The notes: a model not told the origin generated them from the letters alone. A stretch of DNA of 36,296 nucleotides from an uncultured Hyphomicrobiales bacterium (GCA_903951595.1 CAJBCQ010000264.1:1-36296); one strand, 5' to 3'. Positions 1-9,817 are shown, numbered from the stretch's first letter. Numbers and translations: made by a program.

Positions 1-1305
1 CGCCTTATCGAGGCGGATATGGGGCAGGCCATGGGTGGGCGGGCGGAAGCGGATGAAGGAGACGGCTTCTTGCAAGCTGCCATCAAAAGCGCGGGCCGCT
101 TCGATAGGCAGATCGCCGGGGAAGATGGCGGCTTGGCTTATACCGTCAAAGGTTTGGTTGCCGATCTTTTCGCCTATTTCTGGCACGCCGGTGATGCAGG
201 CCAGTTCCTCGCCCTTGTCGCGCACGCGGGCTTCTTTTGTGGCGCGTACGGCGGCGATGGCGGTGACGGCGATTTGCGCGCCTGCGAATTGCGCGCGGGT
301 GGCGGCGGTGTCCACGAGCTTGCCGAGAATGCGTTCGAGACGATCGTGGGATGTATGGTGCAGCAGGTCTGCCTTGGTGGCGGCAAAAAGAATACGCTCC
401 ACGCGCTTGCCGAAAATGCGCGAGGTGAAGCTATTGGCACCTTGGCGGAAGGAGGCCAGCACATCGGTAAGCGCGTCAGATAATTCGCTGGCGGTTCCGG
501 TGTTCAGCGCGGTCAGCGTATCCACCAGCACGATCTGGCGATCGAGACGGGCAAGGTGATCGCGGTAGAAGGGCTTTACCACGCGCGCCACGTAAGCCTC
601 ATAGCGGCGGCTCATCAGGGCGGCGAGTGAGTTAGGCTGGATGGGGCCGTCCTGCAATTTGAGGGGGGCGAAGGTGAGCAGTGGTGAGCCTTCCAAGTCG
701 CCGGGCATCTGGAAACGGCCGGGGGTGCCTTGGCCGTGCTTGGTGAATATCTGGGCGCCAGCCAGAGCCAGCGTTTCATCCGCAGGCACATCGGCCTGTT
801 CGAGGGGAATGGTGGGGTGCTTTTTGAGTGTCGCTGCACTCCATTGGGCATAGGTCTGTTTCATCAGCGGCAGGTCGAGCAGCCATTCGCCGGGATAATC
901 GATGATGTCGATATGGAGCTGACGCGGATCGCGCTCGCCGCCGAAGATTCCGCGCGTTTCAACTTCCAGCGTGAGGCGAAGCTGGCTTAAGCGGCGGGTG
1001 CTTTCGGGCCAGTGGCGATCAGGGCCGGTGAGGGCGGCGATGTGATCCTCATAGGCAAAGCGTGGCAGGCCGAGGTCGGGCTGGGGTTCGAGCCACGCAC
1101 GGCGGATGCGGTTTTTCGATTGGGCGGTGAGCAGCGGCAGGCGCGCGTTGGTGGTGAGCGCGTGGACGAGGGCTGTGATGAATACGGTTTTTCCGGCCCG
1201 CGAAAGCCCCGTCACGCCAAGGCGGATCGAAGGGCTTGCCAAGTTCGCGGCAAAGTCGCGCACACCGCCGATGGCGATGCGGGTGTCATCCAAGATGTTG
1301 GTCAT
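1..1305 (-). CDS. YcjX-like (DUF463) P-loop protein, 3' end outside window (partial)
   Basis: Continuous minus-strand frame from ATG at 1305 to the window edge with no stop: MTNILDDTRIAIGGVRDFAANLASPSIRLGVTGLSRAGKTVFITALVHALTTNARLPLL...IDIIDYPGEWLLDLPLM... It has a Walker A-like GLSRAGKT and a DYPGEWLLD motif. The ORF track omits it because it lacks a stop in the window. Confidence 0.9.
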   Translation of the reverse strand, partial: MTNILDDTRIAIGGVRDFAANLASPSIRLGVTGLSRAGKTVFITALVHALTTNARLPLLTAQSKNRIRRAWLEPQPDLGLPRFAYEDHIAALTGPDRHWPESTRRLSQLRLTLEVETRGIFGGERDPRQLHIDIIDYPGEWLLDLPLMKQTYAQWSAATLKKHPTIPLEQADVPADETLALAGAQIFTKHGQGTPGRFQMPGDLEGSPLLTFAPLKLQDGPIQPNSLAALMSRRYEAYVARVVKPFYRDHLARLDRQIVLVDTLTALNTGTASELSDALTDVLASFRQGANSFTSRIFGKRVERILFAATKADLLHHTSHDRLERILGKLVDTAATRAQFAGAQIAVTAIAAVRATKEARVRDKGEELACITGVPEIGEKIGNQTFDGISQAAIFPGDLPIEAARAFDGSLQEAVSFIRFRPPTHGLPHIRLDKA

Positions 1306-1430
1306 GCTCACGGGGCGAGATGTGGGGAGGGTGGGCGGAAAAAGCAAGGGTCAGGCTTTGCAGGGATGATTCCGGAAGCGGGGGTAAGTTGTTGGTTTGG
1401 AGCGGAAAAGAAAGATAGCGGGTTTCCCGC

Positions 1431-1949
1431 TTATTCCCCGCCCTTCGGCGTCAGGAAACTCTCCAATCGTCCACCACCCACGCCAATCATTGACCAATCT
1501 GGCAGATCAAAGGCCAGCACGGCCATCGCTGCTGTGGGGTATTTGCCGCGCATCTCGCTGAGGGCTTGGGGGTCTGAGCCGTGGCCGGATAGGCGTAGGG
1601 CGAGTGAATGAACCGAAGGGTTATGGCCGATGATCATGAGGGTCGCGATCTCGCGGCCTTCCTTGGCAATGGCTTCGAGATAGGGTGAGCCATCACCAAA
1701 AGCATAGAGGCTTTCGCGCAAGATGACGGGTGGGGTGGTGCCCATTCCCGCCATCACTTGCGCCAGCGTTTGCCGCGTGCGGGTGGCGGGTGAGCATAAT
1801 ATTTGGCCAGGGATGAGCTGGTTTTTCGCCAGCTTCTGGCCTGCCGCGAAGGCCGCCTTCAGGCCGCGTTCGGTGAGGGCGCGTTCCTTGTCCGGGCCAT
1901 CACCTTCCGCCACTGCCTTGGCGTGCCGCATGATGATAAGCCGGAGCAT
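1431..1949 (-). CDS. Histidine phosphatase family protein, SixA-like
   Basis: N-terminal LRLIIMRHAKA (RHG-type catalytic motif), ...ILCSPATRTRQTL..., LMIIGHNPSVHSLAL. Confidence 0.85.
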   Translation of the reverse strand: MLRLIIMRHAKAVAEGDGPDKERALTERGLKAAFAAGQKLAKNQLIPGQILCSPATRTRQTLAQVMAGMGTTPPVILRESLYAFGDGSPYLEAIAKEGREIATLMIIGHNPSVHSLALRLSGHGSDPQALSEMRGKYPTAAMAVLAFDLPDWSMIGVGGGRLESFLTPKGGE

Positions 1950-1960
1950 GGTGTCCTCGT

Positions 1961-2881
1961 TCAGCGTTTGCCGATATCGGCCAGATGATAGGGGGTGGAT
2001 TGGTATAGCTCGTTCAGCCAGTTGGCGAAAAGCAAATGGGCATGGCTGCGCCAGCGGTTGCTGGGCTCGCGGTTCGGGTCATCATCGGGGAAGTAGTTGC
2101 AGGGCAGGGCTATGGGCTTGCCGGCTTTCCGATCCCGCCAATATTCAGCGCCCAGGGTGCCCGTGTCATATTCGACATGGTTGAACATATAAAGGCAGCG
2201 GTGCTTGTGGTCGGCGATGAGGCACAGGCCCGCATCATCGCTTTCGGCCAGCACTTCAAGGCTTGGATCGTTGGGCAAATCGGCGCGGCGCACTTCCGTC
2301 CAGCGCGAAACGGGGATGGCGAAATCATCCGAGAAGCCGCGCAAATAGGGTGAGGCGGGGTTCAGATTATGGTGGTTGAACACGCCGAATTGCTTGTGCG
2401 GCAGCGCATATTTGGGAACGCCGTGGAAATGGTGCAGGGCTGCTTGTGCGCCCCAGCAGATGTGCATGGCGGATTGGACGTTGGTTTGCGTCCAATCAAA
2501 AATCTGCTTCAGCTCGTTCCAATAGGTCACTTCTTCGAACGGCATCAACTCCACGGGGGCACCGGTGATCACAAGCCCGTCGAATTTCTCATGCGCCACA
2601 TCCGCAAAGTCGCGGTAGAAGGCGAGCATGTGTTCGGCAGACGTGTTTTTAGGTGTGTGCGCCGTCATCTTGATGAGCGTCATCTCGATTTGCAGCGGAT
2701 TGGCACCGAGAAGGCGGGCGAATTGTGTTTCGGTGCGGATTTTGTCCGGCATCAGGTTGAGCAGACCAATGCGTAATGGACGGATGTCCTGACGCGCGGC
2801 CTGACCTTCGGTCATCAGCATCACGCCTTCTGTTTCCAGAATGGAGCGGGCGGGCAAATCGTCGGGAATTTTGATGGGCAT
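1961..2881 (-). CDS. metA: Homoserine O-acyltransferase MetA (acetyl-CoA type predicted)
   Basis: [73 protein letters not shown], all characteristic of MetA. Confidence 0.93.
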   Translation of the reverse strand: MPIKIPDDLPARSILETEGVMLMTEGQAARQDIRPLRIGLLNLMPDKIRTETQFARLLGANPLQIEMTLIKMTAHTPKNTSAEHMLAFYRDFADVAHEKFDGLVITGAPVELMPFEEVTYWNELKQIFDWTQTNVQSAMHICWGAQAALHHFHGVPKYALPHKQFGVFNHHNLNPASPYLRGFSDDFAIPVSRWTEVRRADLPNDPSLEVLAESDDAGLCLIADHKHRCLYMFNHVEYDTGTLGAEYWRDRKAGKPIALPCNYFPDDDPNREPSNRWRSHAHLLFANWLNELYQSTPYHLADIGKR

Positions 2882-2884
2882 GGG

Positions 2885-3802
2885 TCAGCGTTTGTCGATG
2901 ATGCGGGAGATGAGGTCGGTGAAGTTCTTTTCGGCTTTGAGGGCTGGAATGTCTTCCATCTCGATTACATAGCCGAAATTCTTGGCGATGGTTTCATAGA
3001 GCGGAATGCGGTGGTGCAGCAGTTCCTCAAAGCCCCAGGCGGCAAAATCATCCGGGTCTACCGCATCATCCGAAGCGATGGATTTGAGCTTTTTGTATTC
3101 GGCCCATTTGGCGTTGAGAAAGCCCGGCTCATAATACATGGGCTTGGGGCTTTTGCGGAAACGGTCCACCAGCATGCGGGCATGTTCGGGCGTGCCGCGG
3201 ATGTAGAGAAGCAGGGTGTTTTCGGCCAGTGAGGCCAGAACGGGATCGGCCGGATTTTCCGGGTTCACCACTTCGCACAGGCTGCCGCCGCTGTCGCAGA
3301 TGAAGTGTTCATAGCCATAAATCTCGCGCGCTTTGCGCACGAAATCGGGCACATCCAGCAAGGCTGCCACTTCGGCTTCCCGGTGCTGGGCCTGACGGCG
3401 CTTATATTCGGCAAAGCTGATGCCGCCTAATTCCGGGTTGCCGGGCTTGCCGAGATAGGTGGAAAGCGGGTCGAGATTTTCGAAGGTGATGTTCGATGAG
3501 ATGTAGATCGAGTCTGTTTTCAAAAGCTGGCGCAGGAAGGGGTTCTTCATCGCCTCGCGCTTGAAATTATCAACGATATGCTCGCCCATATAACGGGTGC
3601 CGATGCGGTAATCGACCGAGTAGTGGAACCAGCCAGCATCCCGAAGCAATTGCGCCAGCGTGGTTTTGCCCACCCCGGACATGCCAAAAATGGTCACTGC
3701 CTTGTGTGGCAGGGCGATGAAGTCTTGGGCCGATTTGAAGCGCATGGGGCGGGTTTCCGGGCGAATGTCAGGGGTTCTTCCTAGACCAGAGCGGGCTTGC
3801 AT
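2885..3802 (-). CDS. P-loop ATPase-like protein
   Basis: 305-aa ORF with Walker A GMSGVGKTT, 3 bp upstream of metA in the same orientation. The start may be internal (MRFKSAQDF...). Confidence 0.7.
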   Translation of the reverse strand: MQARSGLGRTPDIRPETRPMRFKSAQDFIALPHKAVTIFGMSGVGKTTLAQLLRDAGWFHYSVDYRIGTRYMGEHIVDNFKREAMKNPFLRQLLKTDSIYISSNITFENLDPLSTYLGKPGNPELGGISFAEYKRRQAQHREAEVAALLDVPDFVRKAREIYGYEHFICDSGGSLCEVVNPENPADPVLASLAENTLLLYIRGTPEHARMLVDRFRKSPKPMYYEPGFLNAKWAEYKKLKSIASDDAVDPDDFAAWGFEELLHHRIPLYETIAKNFGYVIEMEDIPALKAEKNFTDLISRIIDKR

Positions 3803-3833
3803 GCAAAGCTCATAGAAAACAGGAGAAGCTCAC

Positions 3834-4601
3834 ATGGCCGGAAGACTTAAGGGACGCGCAACCATCGTGACCGGGGCGGCGAGCGGCATGGGAGCGGCTT
3901 CAGCCAAGCTTTTTGCTGCCGAGGGTGCGCGGGTGGCGGTGGTGGATGTAAATGGGCCGGGGGCGGAAGCAGTGGCCGCGGAAATCCGCTCTGCCGGGGG
4001 CCAAGCCATTGGCATTGCCTGTGATTTGAGCGATGAGGGGCAAGTGGCCCGCGCCATCGGGCAGATTGAGGCGGCGCAGGGGCCAACTTCGGCGCTTTTC
4101 AACCATGCCGGCGGCATCACCATCAAGCCGTTCCTGGAGCTTTCGGTGGCCGACTGGGATCAGCTCATGGACCGGAATGTGAAAAGCATGTTCCTGATGA
4201 CGCGCGCGGCCCTGCCTGGGATGATCAAGGCCGGTGGTGGGTCCATTGTTTGCACCTCGTCCATTTCGGCCGTTTATGCCACCCCGATGGAGGTGCTGTA
4301 TGTGGCCACCAAGGGGGCCTGCCACATGTTTGCGCGCGGCATTGCGGTGGAATTCCGGGATAAGAACATCCGCTGCAACACGGTCTGCCCCGGCTTCATC
4401 AATACCCCGCACGGCCAGCGCGAAATGAAGGAATTGCAGGCTTTGGGGGTGGATGCTTCTGAAGCGGCAATCGCGGCCCAGCAGGGCCGCTTGGGCCAGC
4501 CGCAAGATATTGCAAATGCAGCACTTTTTCTGCTTTCCGACGAAGCGGCCTTCATAACAGGGGCGCATTTGTTCGTCGATGGCGGGTTTTCGGCGGTGTG
4601 A
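3834..4601 (+). CDS. SDR family oxidoreductase
   Basis: [15 protein letters not shown] (TGxxxGxG), [24 protein letters not shown] (YxxxK), [18 protein letters not shown]-terminus. Confidence 0.92.
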   Translation: MAGRLKGRATIVTGAASGMGAASAKLFAAEGARVAVVDVNGPGAEAVAAEIRSAGGQAIGIACDLSDEGQVARAIGQIEAAQGPTSALFNHAGGITIKPFLELSVADWDQLMDRNVKSMFLMTRAALPGMIKAGGGSIVCTSSISAVYATPMEVLYVATKGACHMFARGIAVEFRDKNIRCNTVCPGFINTPHGQREMKELQALGVDASEAAIAAQQGRLGQPQDIANAALFLLSDEAAFITGAHLFVDGGFSAV

Positions 4602-4709
4602 GATAATTTTGTCTTAACCAAGCCTATTGTGAAGCCCCGGTCCCATGGATATATAGGCCCAAACTTCGGGGGTACCGGAGCATTTTTCCGGAACAGACAG
4701 GACTATTCG

Positions 4710-5126
4710 ATGGCAATCGAAATCGACGGCGATTACCGTCCTTCGGAAGACGAACCGTTCATGAATGAGCGGCAGCGGGTTTATTTCCGCAAAAAGCTCA
4801 ACGACTGGAAAGACGAGATCCTGCGCGAAAGCGCCCAGACGCTGGAGCATTTGCAGGACGAAAACCACGTTCTTCCTGATATTGTGGACCGGGCTTCCTC
4901 AGAAACCGACCGGGCGCTGGAATTGCGTACCCGCGACCGGCAGCGCAAGCTGATTTCCAAGATCGAAGCGGCATTGTCGCGCATCGAGGACGGTACTTAT
5001 GGCTATTGCGAGGAAACGGGCGAGCCCATTTCGCTCAAGCGCCTGAGTGCCCGGCCGATCGCCACCCTGTCGATCGAGGCGCAGGAGCGCCATGAGCGGC
5101 GCGAGCGGGTTTACCGGGACGATTGA
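4710..5126 (+). CDS. dksA: DksA/TraR-family RNA polymerase-binding protein
   Basis: MAIEIDGDYRPSEDEPFMNERQRVYFRKKLNDWKDEIL...YGYCEETGEPISLKRLSARPIATLSIEAQERHERRER. ATG at 4710 preferred over the track start at 4629. Confidence 0.9.
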   Translation: MAIEIDGDYRPSEDEPFMNERQRVYFRKKLNDWKDEILRESAQTLEHLQDENHVLPDIVDRASSETDRALELRTRDRQRKLISKIEAALSRIEDGTYGYCEETGEPISLKRLSARPIATLSIEAQERHERRERVYRDD

Positions 5127-5135
5127 TCCTTTCCA

Positions 5136-5546
5136 TCACCGAAAGGTGGGATCGGTTGGAATTTCGCCTTCCGGTGGCACAGCGCGCAAATGCGGCGCGC
5201 GCTGGGCTGCGGTTCGGGGCGGGGCAGTTGGTTGCTCGTCATTTTCGTTGCGGAACAGGCTGCCAGCGGCCAGCGTCGGTTCGGCCTCCGACTTGTTATA
5301 GGCCTTTTCGATCAGCAAATCCTGCGCGCCGCCGATGAGCAGCAAATGCTCGGTATTATCGCGGCGTACGATGACGAGGCGGCGGCTTTTGTCTACTTCA
5401 CAATAGTCGATGACTGAAAGCCGACCCAGGCGCCGGGCCGTGAGTGCGCCACGGGCGCGCAGCACGAATAGCACAATGGCCAGCACGACGATGATGGCTC
5501 CGGCCACGGTGGAGATGGCCAAAAGGTTCTCAAATCCAGCGCCCAT
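5136..5546 (-). CDS. FliO-like membrane protein
   Basis: N-terminal TM segment (IIVVLAIVLFVLRARG) followed by a FliO-like domain (RLVIVRRDNTEHLLLIGGAQDLLIE). Confidence 0.65.
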   Translation of the reverse strand: MGAGFENLLAISTVAGAIIVVLAIVLFVLRARGALTARRLGRLSVIDYCEVDKSRRLVIVRRDNTEHLLLIGGAQDLLIEKAYNKSEAEPTLAAGSLFRNENDEQPTAPPRTAAQRAPHLRAVPPEGEIPTDPTFR

Positions 5547-5635
5547 CGCTGTTTCCTTTCTTAACTGGGGGCCAAAAACCTTGGCCCGCGAACTTCGTTT
5601 CCATACCTTCTATACTCCGAGCCGAATCGAGAGGC

Positions 5636-8170
5636 ATGCTGAAAATAATGGACACAAACGGAGCCATGGATTTGCGCGCGGGCGCGGCGGCCGGAAAGGG
5701 TGGCGGCGGGCGATCTTTTGCGGGCATTTTGATCGCGTTGCTGCTGGCTGTGGCCTGTGCGGCGGCGGCTTATGCCTTCCGTGGTGATACGCCCTTGTGG
5801 ATGGTGGCCCTTGCCGGTTTTGGCTCATTCATGGGGCTTTTGTTCCTGGTTGGAATTGCCGCCGGGTTTGTTCATGTCGGCAGCCTGCCGCGCCAAAGGG
5901 CGTTTTATGACGGGCTATTTGAGGCGCTGGGGGACGCGCTTGTGGTGACGGATGCGCGCGGGCGCGCCATTTATGCAAATTCCGCCTATCGCGCGCTTTT
6001 GGCGCAAGCCGGGCTGCCGCGCCAGGTGGGCGTGGAGAATCTTTATTCCGGCTATCCGGAAATCGCGGAGCGCATTTATCGATTGTCGCAGGCCGCGCGC
6101 GAGGGGCGTGAGGGGCGTGAGGATGTGCGGTTGGCGGCAGGCTCTGCTGCGGCAGGCGCAAAGCCGGATCGGGCGGTGTGGCTGAGCCTGAGTGTTGCAC
6201 CCATCGCGGCGGGCCAAGGCAAGCATACGCTGTGGCGGCACACCGACATCACGGCTGAGCGCAGCCAGCAGGAGCATGCTTTTGGTCGCCTGCAACATAT
6301 CATCAATTATCTCGACCACGCGCCATCTGGCTTTTTTTCCACGGCTGCTGATGGCCGCATCGAATATGTGAACGCCACCTTGGCAGGCTGGCTGGAACTT
6401 GACCTAGCGCAAACTTCCGATGGATCGCTGAAGCTGGCTGATATCGTTACCCGTGAGGGTGCCAAGGTTATTCTGGGCCTTGCCCCAGCCTCCGCAGGTG
6501 AGAGTGCGCGCACGGAAGTTTTTGATCTCGATTTGCGCGGGCGTGGGGGGCAGATCATTCCGGCGCGGGTGATCCATCGGGTCGAGTTTGATGAGCGCGG
6601 CATGCTGCTGCCGTCGCGCTCCATTGTGCTCGACCGGCGTTCAGAAAGCACGCAAGGGGCCGCCCATGCTGAAGCGCGGCTTTCGCGGCTGTTCAATGAT
6701 GCGCCCATCGGCATGGCGATGGTGGACGGCCAAGGCCGTATTACCAATGCCAACACCTCTTTCCTGAAATTAAGCCCTGAAGCGCGGCGCGGCGCGGTGC
6801 TGGAGCAGATTGTGACCGAGGGTGGCAGGCGGGCGCTGCGGGCGGCTCTTTCGGGCGTGTATCAGGGTGGGCAAAACCCGGTACAGGCGGCGGATGTGAG
6901 CTTTATGGGCGACCAGCCGCGTTCGGTGCAGATGTTTGTTTCGCGCGGTGAAGATGGCGGGCCGGGGCAGGGGGTTGTGGTGTTCGCGGTGGATATGACC
7001 GCACATCGGGCGTTGGAAATCCAGTTGGCGCAGAGCCAGAAAATGCAGGCCATTGGCCAGCTTGCCGGTGGCGTGGCGCATGATTTCAACAATGTGCTGA
7101 CGGCCATTATCGGCTTTTCCGATTTGCTGCTGGCGCGGCATCGGGCGACCGATCCGGCCTTCCAAGACATTATGAACATCAAGCAGAATGCCAATCGTGC
7201 CGCCAATCTGGTGCGCCAGTTGCTGGCATTCTCGCGCCGCCAGACATTGCGGCCGGAGGTCTTGTCGCTGACCGATGTGATTGCCGATCTGGGCAATTTG
7301 CTGGGACGGTTGCTGGGCGAGAAGGTGGAGCTGAAAGTTTCACATGCGCGCGATGTGGGCCATGTGAAGGTGGATGTGAACCAGTTCGAGCAGGTGATCA
7401 TGAACCTTGCCGTCAACGCGCGTGACGCCATGCCTGAAGGCGGTGTGTTGACGGTGCGAACGGCCAATGTGGGGCCGGAAGAAGCCGCCAAGGTGCATCC
7501 GGGGCTTATGCCTGCGGGTGATTATGTGCTGTGCGAGGTTTCCGATACCGGCACGGGCATGCCGCCGGAAGTGATGCAGAAAATCTATGAGCCGTTCTTT
7601 TCCACCAAAGAAGTGGGCAAGGGCACGGGGCTGGGGCTTTCCACCGTCTATGGCATTGTGAAGCAGACGGGCGGCTTTATTTTCTGCGACAGCCGCGTTG
7701 GTGAAGGCACCGTGTTCCGCATCTATTTGCCGCGTCACGAACCAGAAGCCGAAGCGGCGCGCGAAGTGGTGAAGGCGGAGCCGGAAAAGCAGGATCTGAC
7801 AGGGCGCGGAACTGTTTTGCTTGTGGAGGACGAAGACGCCGTGCGGGCCTTTGCTTCACGCGCCTTGCAATCGCGCGGGTATAAGGTTGTGGAGGCGGAT
7901 TCTGGTGAAAGCGCCTTGGGCGTGATTGAATCCGGCGAGCCGATTGATCTGGTGCTTTCGGATGTGGTGATGCCGGAAATGGATGGGCCAACCTTGCTGA
8001 AGGAATTGCGCCGCCGGGGCATTAAAACCAAGGTTGTTTTCATTTCCGGCTATGCCGAAGATGCGTTTGAAAAGAATCTCGAAGGCCAGCAGGATTTTGC
8101 CTTCCTGCCCAAGCCCTTCACGCTGAAGCAGCTTGCCGAAACGGTGAAAAAGGCGATGGAGGGCGGCTGA
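5636..8170 (+). CDS. cckA: Hybrid sensor histidine kinase CckA
   Basis: Two N-terminal TM segments, PAS-like region, H-box GGVAHDFNNVLTAIIGFSDLLL, N-box NLAVNARDAMPEGG, DTGTGMPPEVMQKIYEPFFSTKEVGKGTGLGLSTVYGIVKQ, C-terminal receiver VLLVEDEDAVR...LVLSDVVMPEMDG. Confidence 0.93.
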   Translation: MLKIMDTNGAMDLRAGAAAGKGGGGRSFAGILIALLLAVACAAAAYAFRGDTPLWMVALAGFGSFMGLLFLVGIAAGFVHVGSLPRQRAFYDGLFEALGDALVVTDARGRAIYANSAYRALLAQAGLPRQVGVENLYSGYPEIAERIYRLSQAAREGREGREDVRLAAGSAAAGAKPDRAVWLSLSVAPIAAGQGKHTLWRHTDITAERSQQEHAFGRLQHIINYLDHAPSGFFSTAADGRIEYVNATLAGWLELDLAQTSDGSLKLADIVTREGAKVILGLAPASAGESARTEVFDLDLRGRGGQIIPARVIHRVEFDERGMLLPSRSIVLDRRSESTQGAAHAEARLSRLFNDAPIGMAMVDGQGRITNANTSFLKLSPEARRGAVLEQIVTEGGRRALRAALSGVYQGGQNPVQAADVSFMGDQPRSVQMFVSRGEDGGPGQGVVVFAVDMTAHRALEIQLAQSQKMQAIGQLAGGVAHDFNNVLTAIIGFSDLLLARHRATDPAFQDIMNIKQNANRAANLVRQLLAFSRRQTLRPEVLSLTDVIADLGNLLGRLLGEKVELKVSHARDVGHVKVDVNQFEQVIMNLAVNARDAMPEGGVLTVRTANVGPEEAAKVHPGLMPAGDYVLCEVSDTGTGMPPEVMQKIYEPFFSTKEVGKGTGLGLSTVYGIVKQTGGFIFCDSRVGEGTVFRIYLPRHEPEAEAAREVVKAEPEKQDLTGRGTVLLVEDEDAVRAFASRALQSRGYKVVEADSGESALGVIESGEPIDLVLSDVVMPEMDGPTLLKELRRRGIKTKVVFISGYAEDAFEKNLEGQQDFAFLPKPFTLKQLAETVKKAMEGG

Positions 8171-9489
8171 TGCGGACAGTTCACGCGCTAGCAGCGGAGC
8201 TTGATGCAGGCCGCTTGAGTGCATCGGCACTGGTGGAGGAATCGCTCTCGCGCATTTCGGCCCCGGCTTTCATGGTGGTGGATGCCGAGGGTGCGCGCGC
8301 GCAGGCGGCACTCATCGACGGGCTTCGCAAGCGGGGGCGGGCACCTTCGCCATTTGCTGGCATTCCTTTGGGTGTGAAGGATTTATTCGACCTTGCCGGC
8401 GAGGTGACGCGGGCGGGGTCTGTTGTGTTGAATGATGCGCCTGCGGCGGTGTGTGATGCGCGCGCGATTGCGCGGTTGAAGGCGCAAGGCTTCATCGTGA
8501 TGGGGCGCACGAATATGACGGAATTCGCCTATTCCGGCTTGGGCCTGAATCCGCATCATGGAACCCCGCTTTCACCGTTTGATCGCGCCCATGCCCGCAT
8601 TGCCGGGGGTTCTTCTTCGGGTTCTGCCGTGGCGGTGGCGGAGGGGATGGTGCCTGTGGCGATTGGCACGGATACGGGTGGTTCCTGCCGCGTGCCTGCC
8701 GCTTGGTGTGGGGTGGTTGGATATAAGCCCACGCATGGGCGTGTGCCGGTTCAGGGCGTTTATCCATTGGCACCGAGCCTGGACAGTGTGGGGCCGTTGG
8801 CGCCTTCGGTTGCCTGTGCGGCGGCGGTGGATGCCATCATGGCTGAGGATTGGAATGGCGTAATTGCGCCGCGCGATGTGGCGGGATTGCGGTTGGGGCG
8901 GCTTTCGACGCTGGTTCTGGACGCGCTGGAGCCGCAGGTTGCGCGTTCGTTTGAGGCGGTCTGTGCGATGCTGGCAAAAGCGGGTGCGCGGATTGAGGAT
9001 GTGGCCATTCCCGGCCTTGAGGATTTGCGCGACATGAATGCCAAGGGTGGCATTTCGGCGGCCGAATCCTATGCCCATCACGGCCCGCTTCTGGCCGCGC
9101 GCGGTGGGGAATATGACCCGCGCGTGCGGGTGCGTATTTTGGCGGGTGAGCGGATTACGGTTGCCGATCATCTGGCGCTCTTGGCGCGGCGGGCGGAATT
9201 GATTGGGGTGGCGGATGCGAGGATGGGCGGGTTTGATGCGTTGATTCTGCCATCGGTTGCGATTCTGCCACCGCCCTTGGCCGCTTTTGCCGATGATGCC
9301 GAATATGCGCGGCTTAATTGGCTGGCGCTGCGGAACACATTCACCGGAAATTTCCTGAACCGCTGTGCCATATCGCTTCCGATTCCCGGCGACGGCCCGG
9401 TTGGGCTGATGCTGATGGGCCTTCCGGGTGCCGATGCGGGACTTTTTGGCGTGGCGGCGGCGGTGGAGCGGGTTTTGAAACTGACTTAA
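8170..9489 (+). CDS. Amidase signature family protein
   Basis: GVKDLFD, GGSSSGSAVAVAEGMV and GTDTGGSCRVPAAWCGVVGYKPT (Lys-Ser-Ser triad region). Starts on the cckA stop (TGATG). Confidence 0.92.
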   Translation: MRTVHALAAELDAGRLSASALVEESLSRISAPAFMVVDAEGARAQAALIDGLRKRGRAPSPFAGIPLGVKDLFDLAGEVTRAGSVVLNDAPAAVCDARAIARLKAQGFIVMGRTNMTEFAYSGLGLNPHHGTPLSPFDRAHARIAGGSSSGSAVAVAEGMVPVAIGTDTGGSCRVPAAWCGVVGYKPTHGRVPVQGVYPLAPSLDSVGPLAPSVACAAAVDAIMAEDWNGVIAPRDVAGLRLGRLSTLVLDALEPQVARSFEAVCAMLAKAGARIEDVAIPGLEDLRDMNAKGGISAAESYAHHGPLLAARGGEYDPRVRVRILAGERITVADHLALLARRAELIGVADARMGGFDALILPSVAILPPPLAAFADDAEYARLNWLALRNTFTGNFLNRCAISLPIPGDGPVGLMLMGLPGADAGLFGVAAAVERVLKLT

Positions 9490-9724
9490 AATCAAAGGCT
9501 TCGCATGATGCTTGTAACTCAGAGTTGCTAAATTTATACTTACTTCTCTTTTTAATTGAATTTTATACTCAGCCCTGCTATTCAAATCACCAAGGGTCCG
9601 GAGCCACGCACCTCTCTCCCCGGTGAGGCGGTACGATGCAAAGCTCCGAGTGTGATTCCGGGCCCGCCTTTTCCCTCCCCGAATGTTTTATTTTTGTTCG
9701 TGTTCTGTTTTTGGGTTGAAACAA

Positions 9725-9739
9725 GAACAAAACTAGTAC
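9725..9739. promoter_or_regulatory. Candidate LexA/SOS box upstream of recA
   Basis: GAAC-AAAACTA-GTAC, one mismatch to the alphaproteobacterial GAAC-N7-GAAC operator, 78 bp upstream of the recA ATG. Confidence 0.6.
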
Positions 9740-9817
9740 ATGATGATTTTTATGGGGAGCGGGTGCGGGGAATTTGCATCCGTTGGGGCCCATGTGGAAT
9801 AAGGGGAGTTCACCATC

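Noticed and set aside
3803-3833. Possible SAM-II riboswitch for metA
   Set aside because: metA is 3 bp downstream of another gene, and only ~30 bp separate that gene from the divergent SDR, too short for the riboswitch.
6101-6118. 9-bp tandem repeat (GAGGGGCGT x2) in cckA
   Set aside because: Short in-frame microrepeat encoding a linker (REGREGRED); no evidence of function.
8572-9585. 337-aa minus-strand ORF opposite the amidase gene
   Set aside because: Shadow ORF: Arg/His/Pro-rich composition, no recognisable motifs, and fully antisense to a clear amidase.
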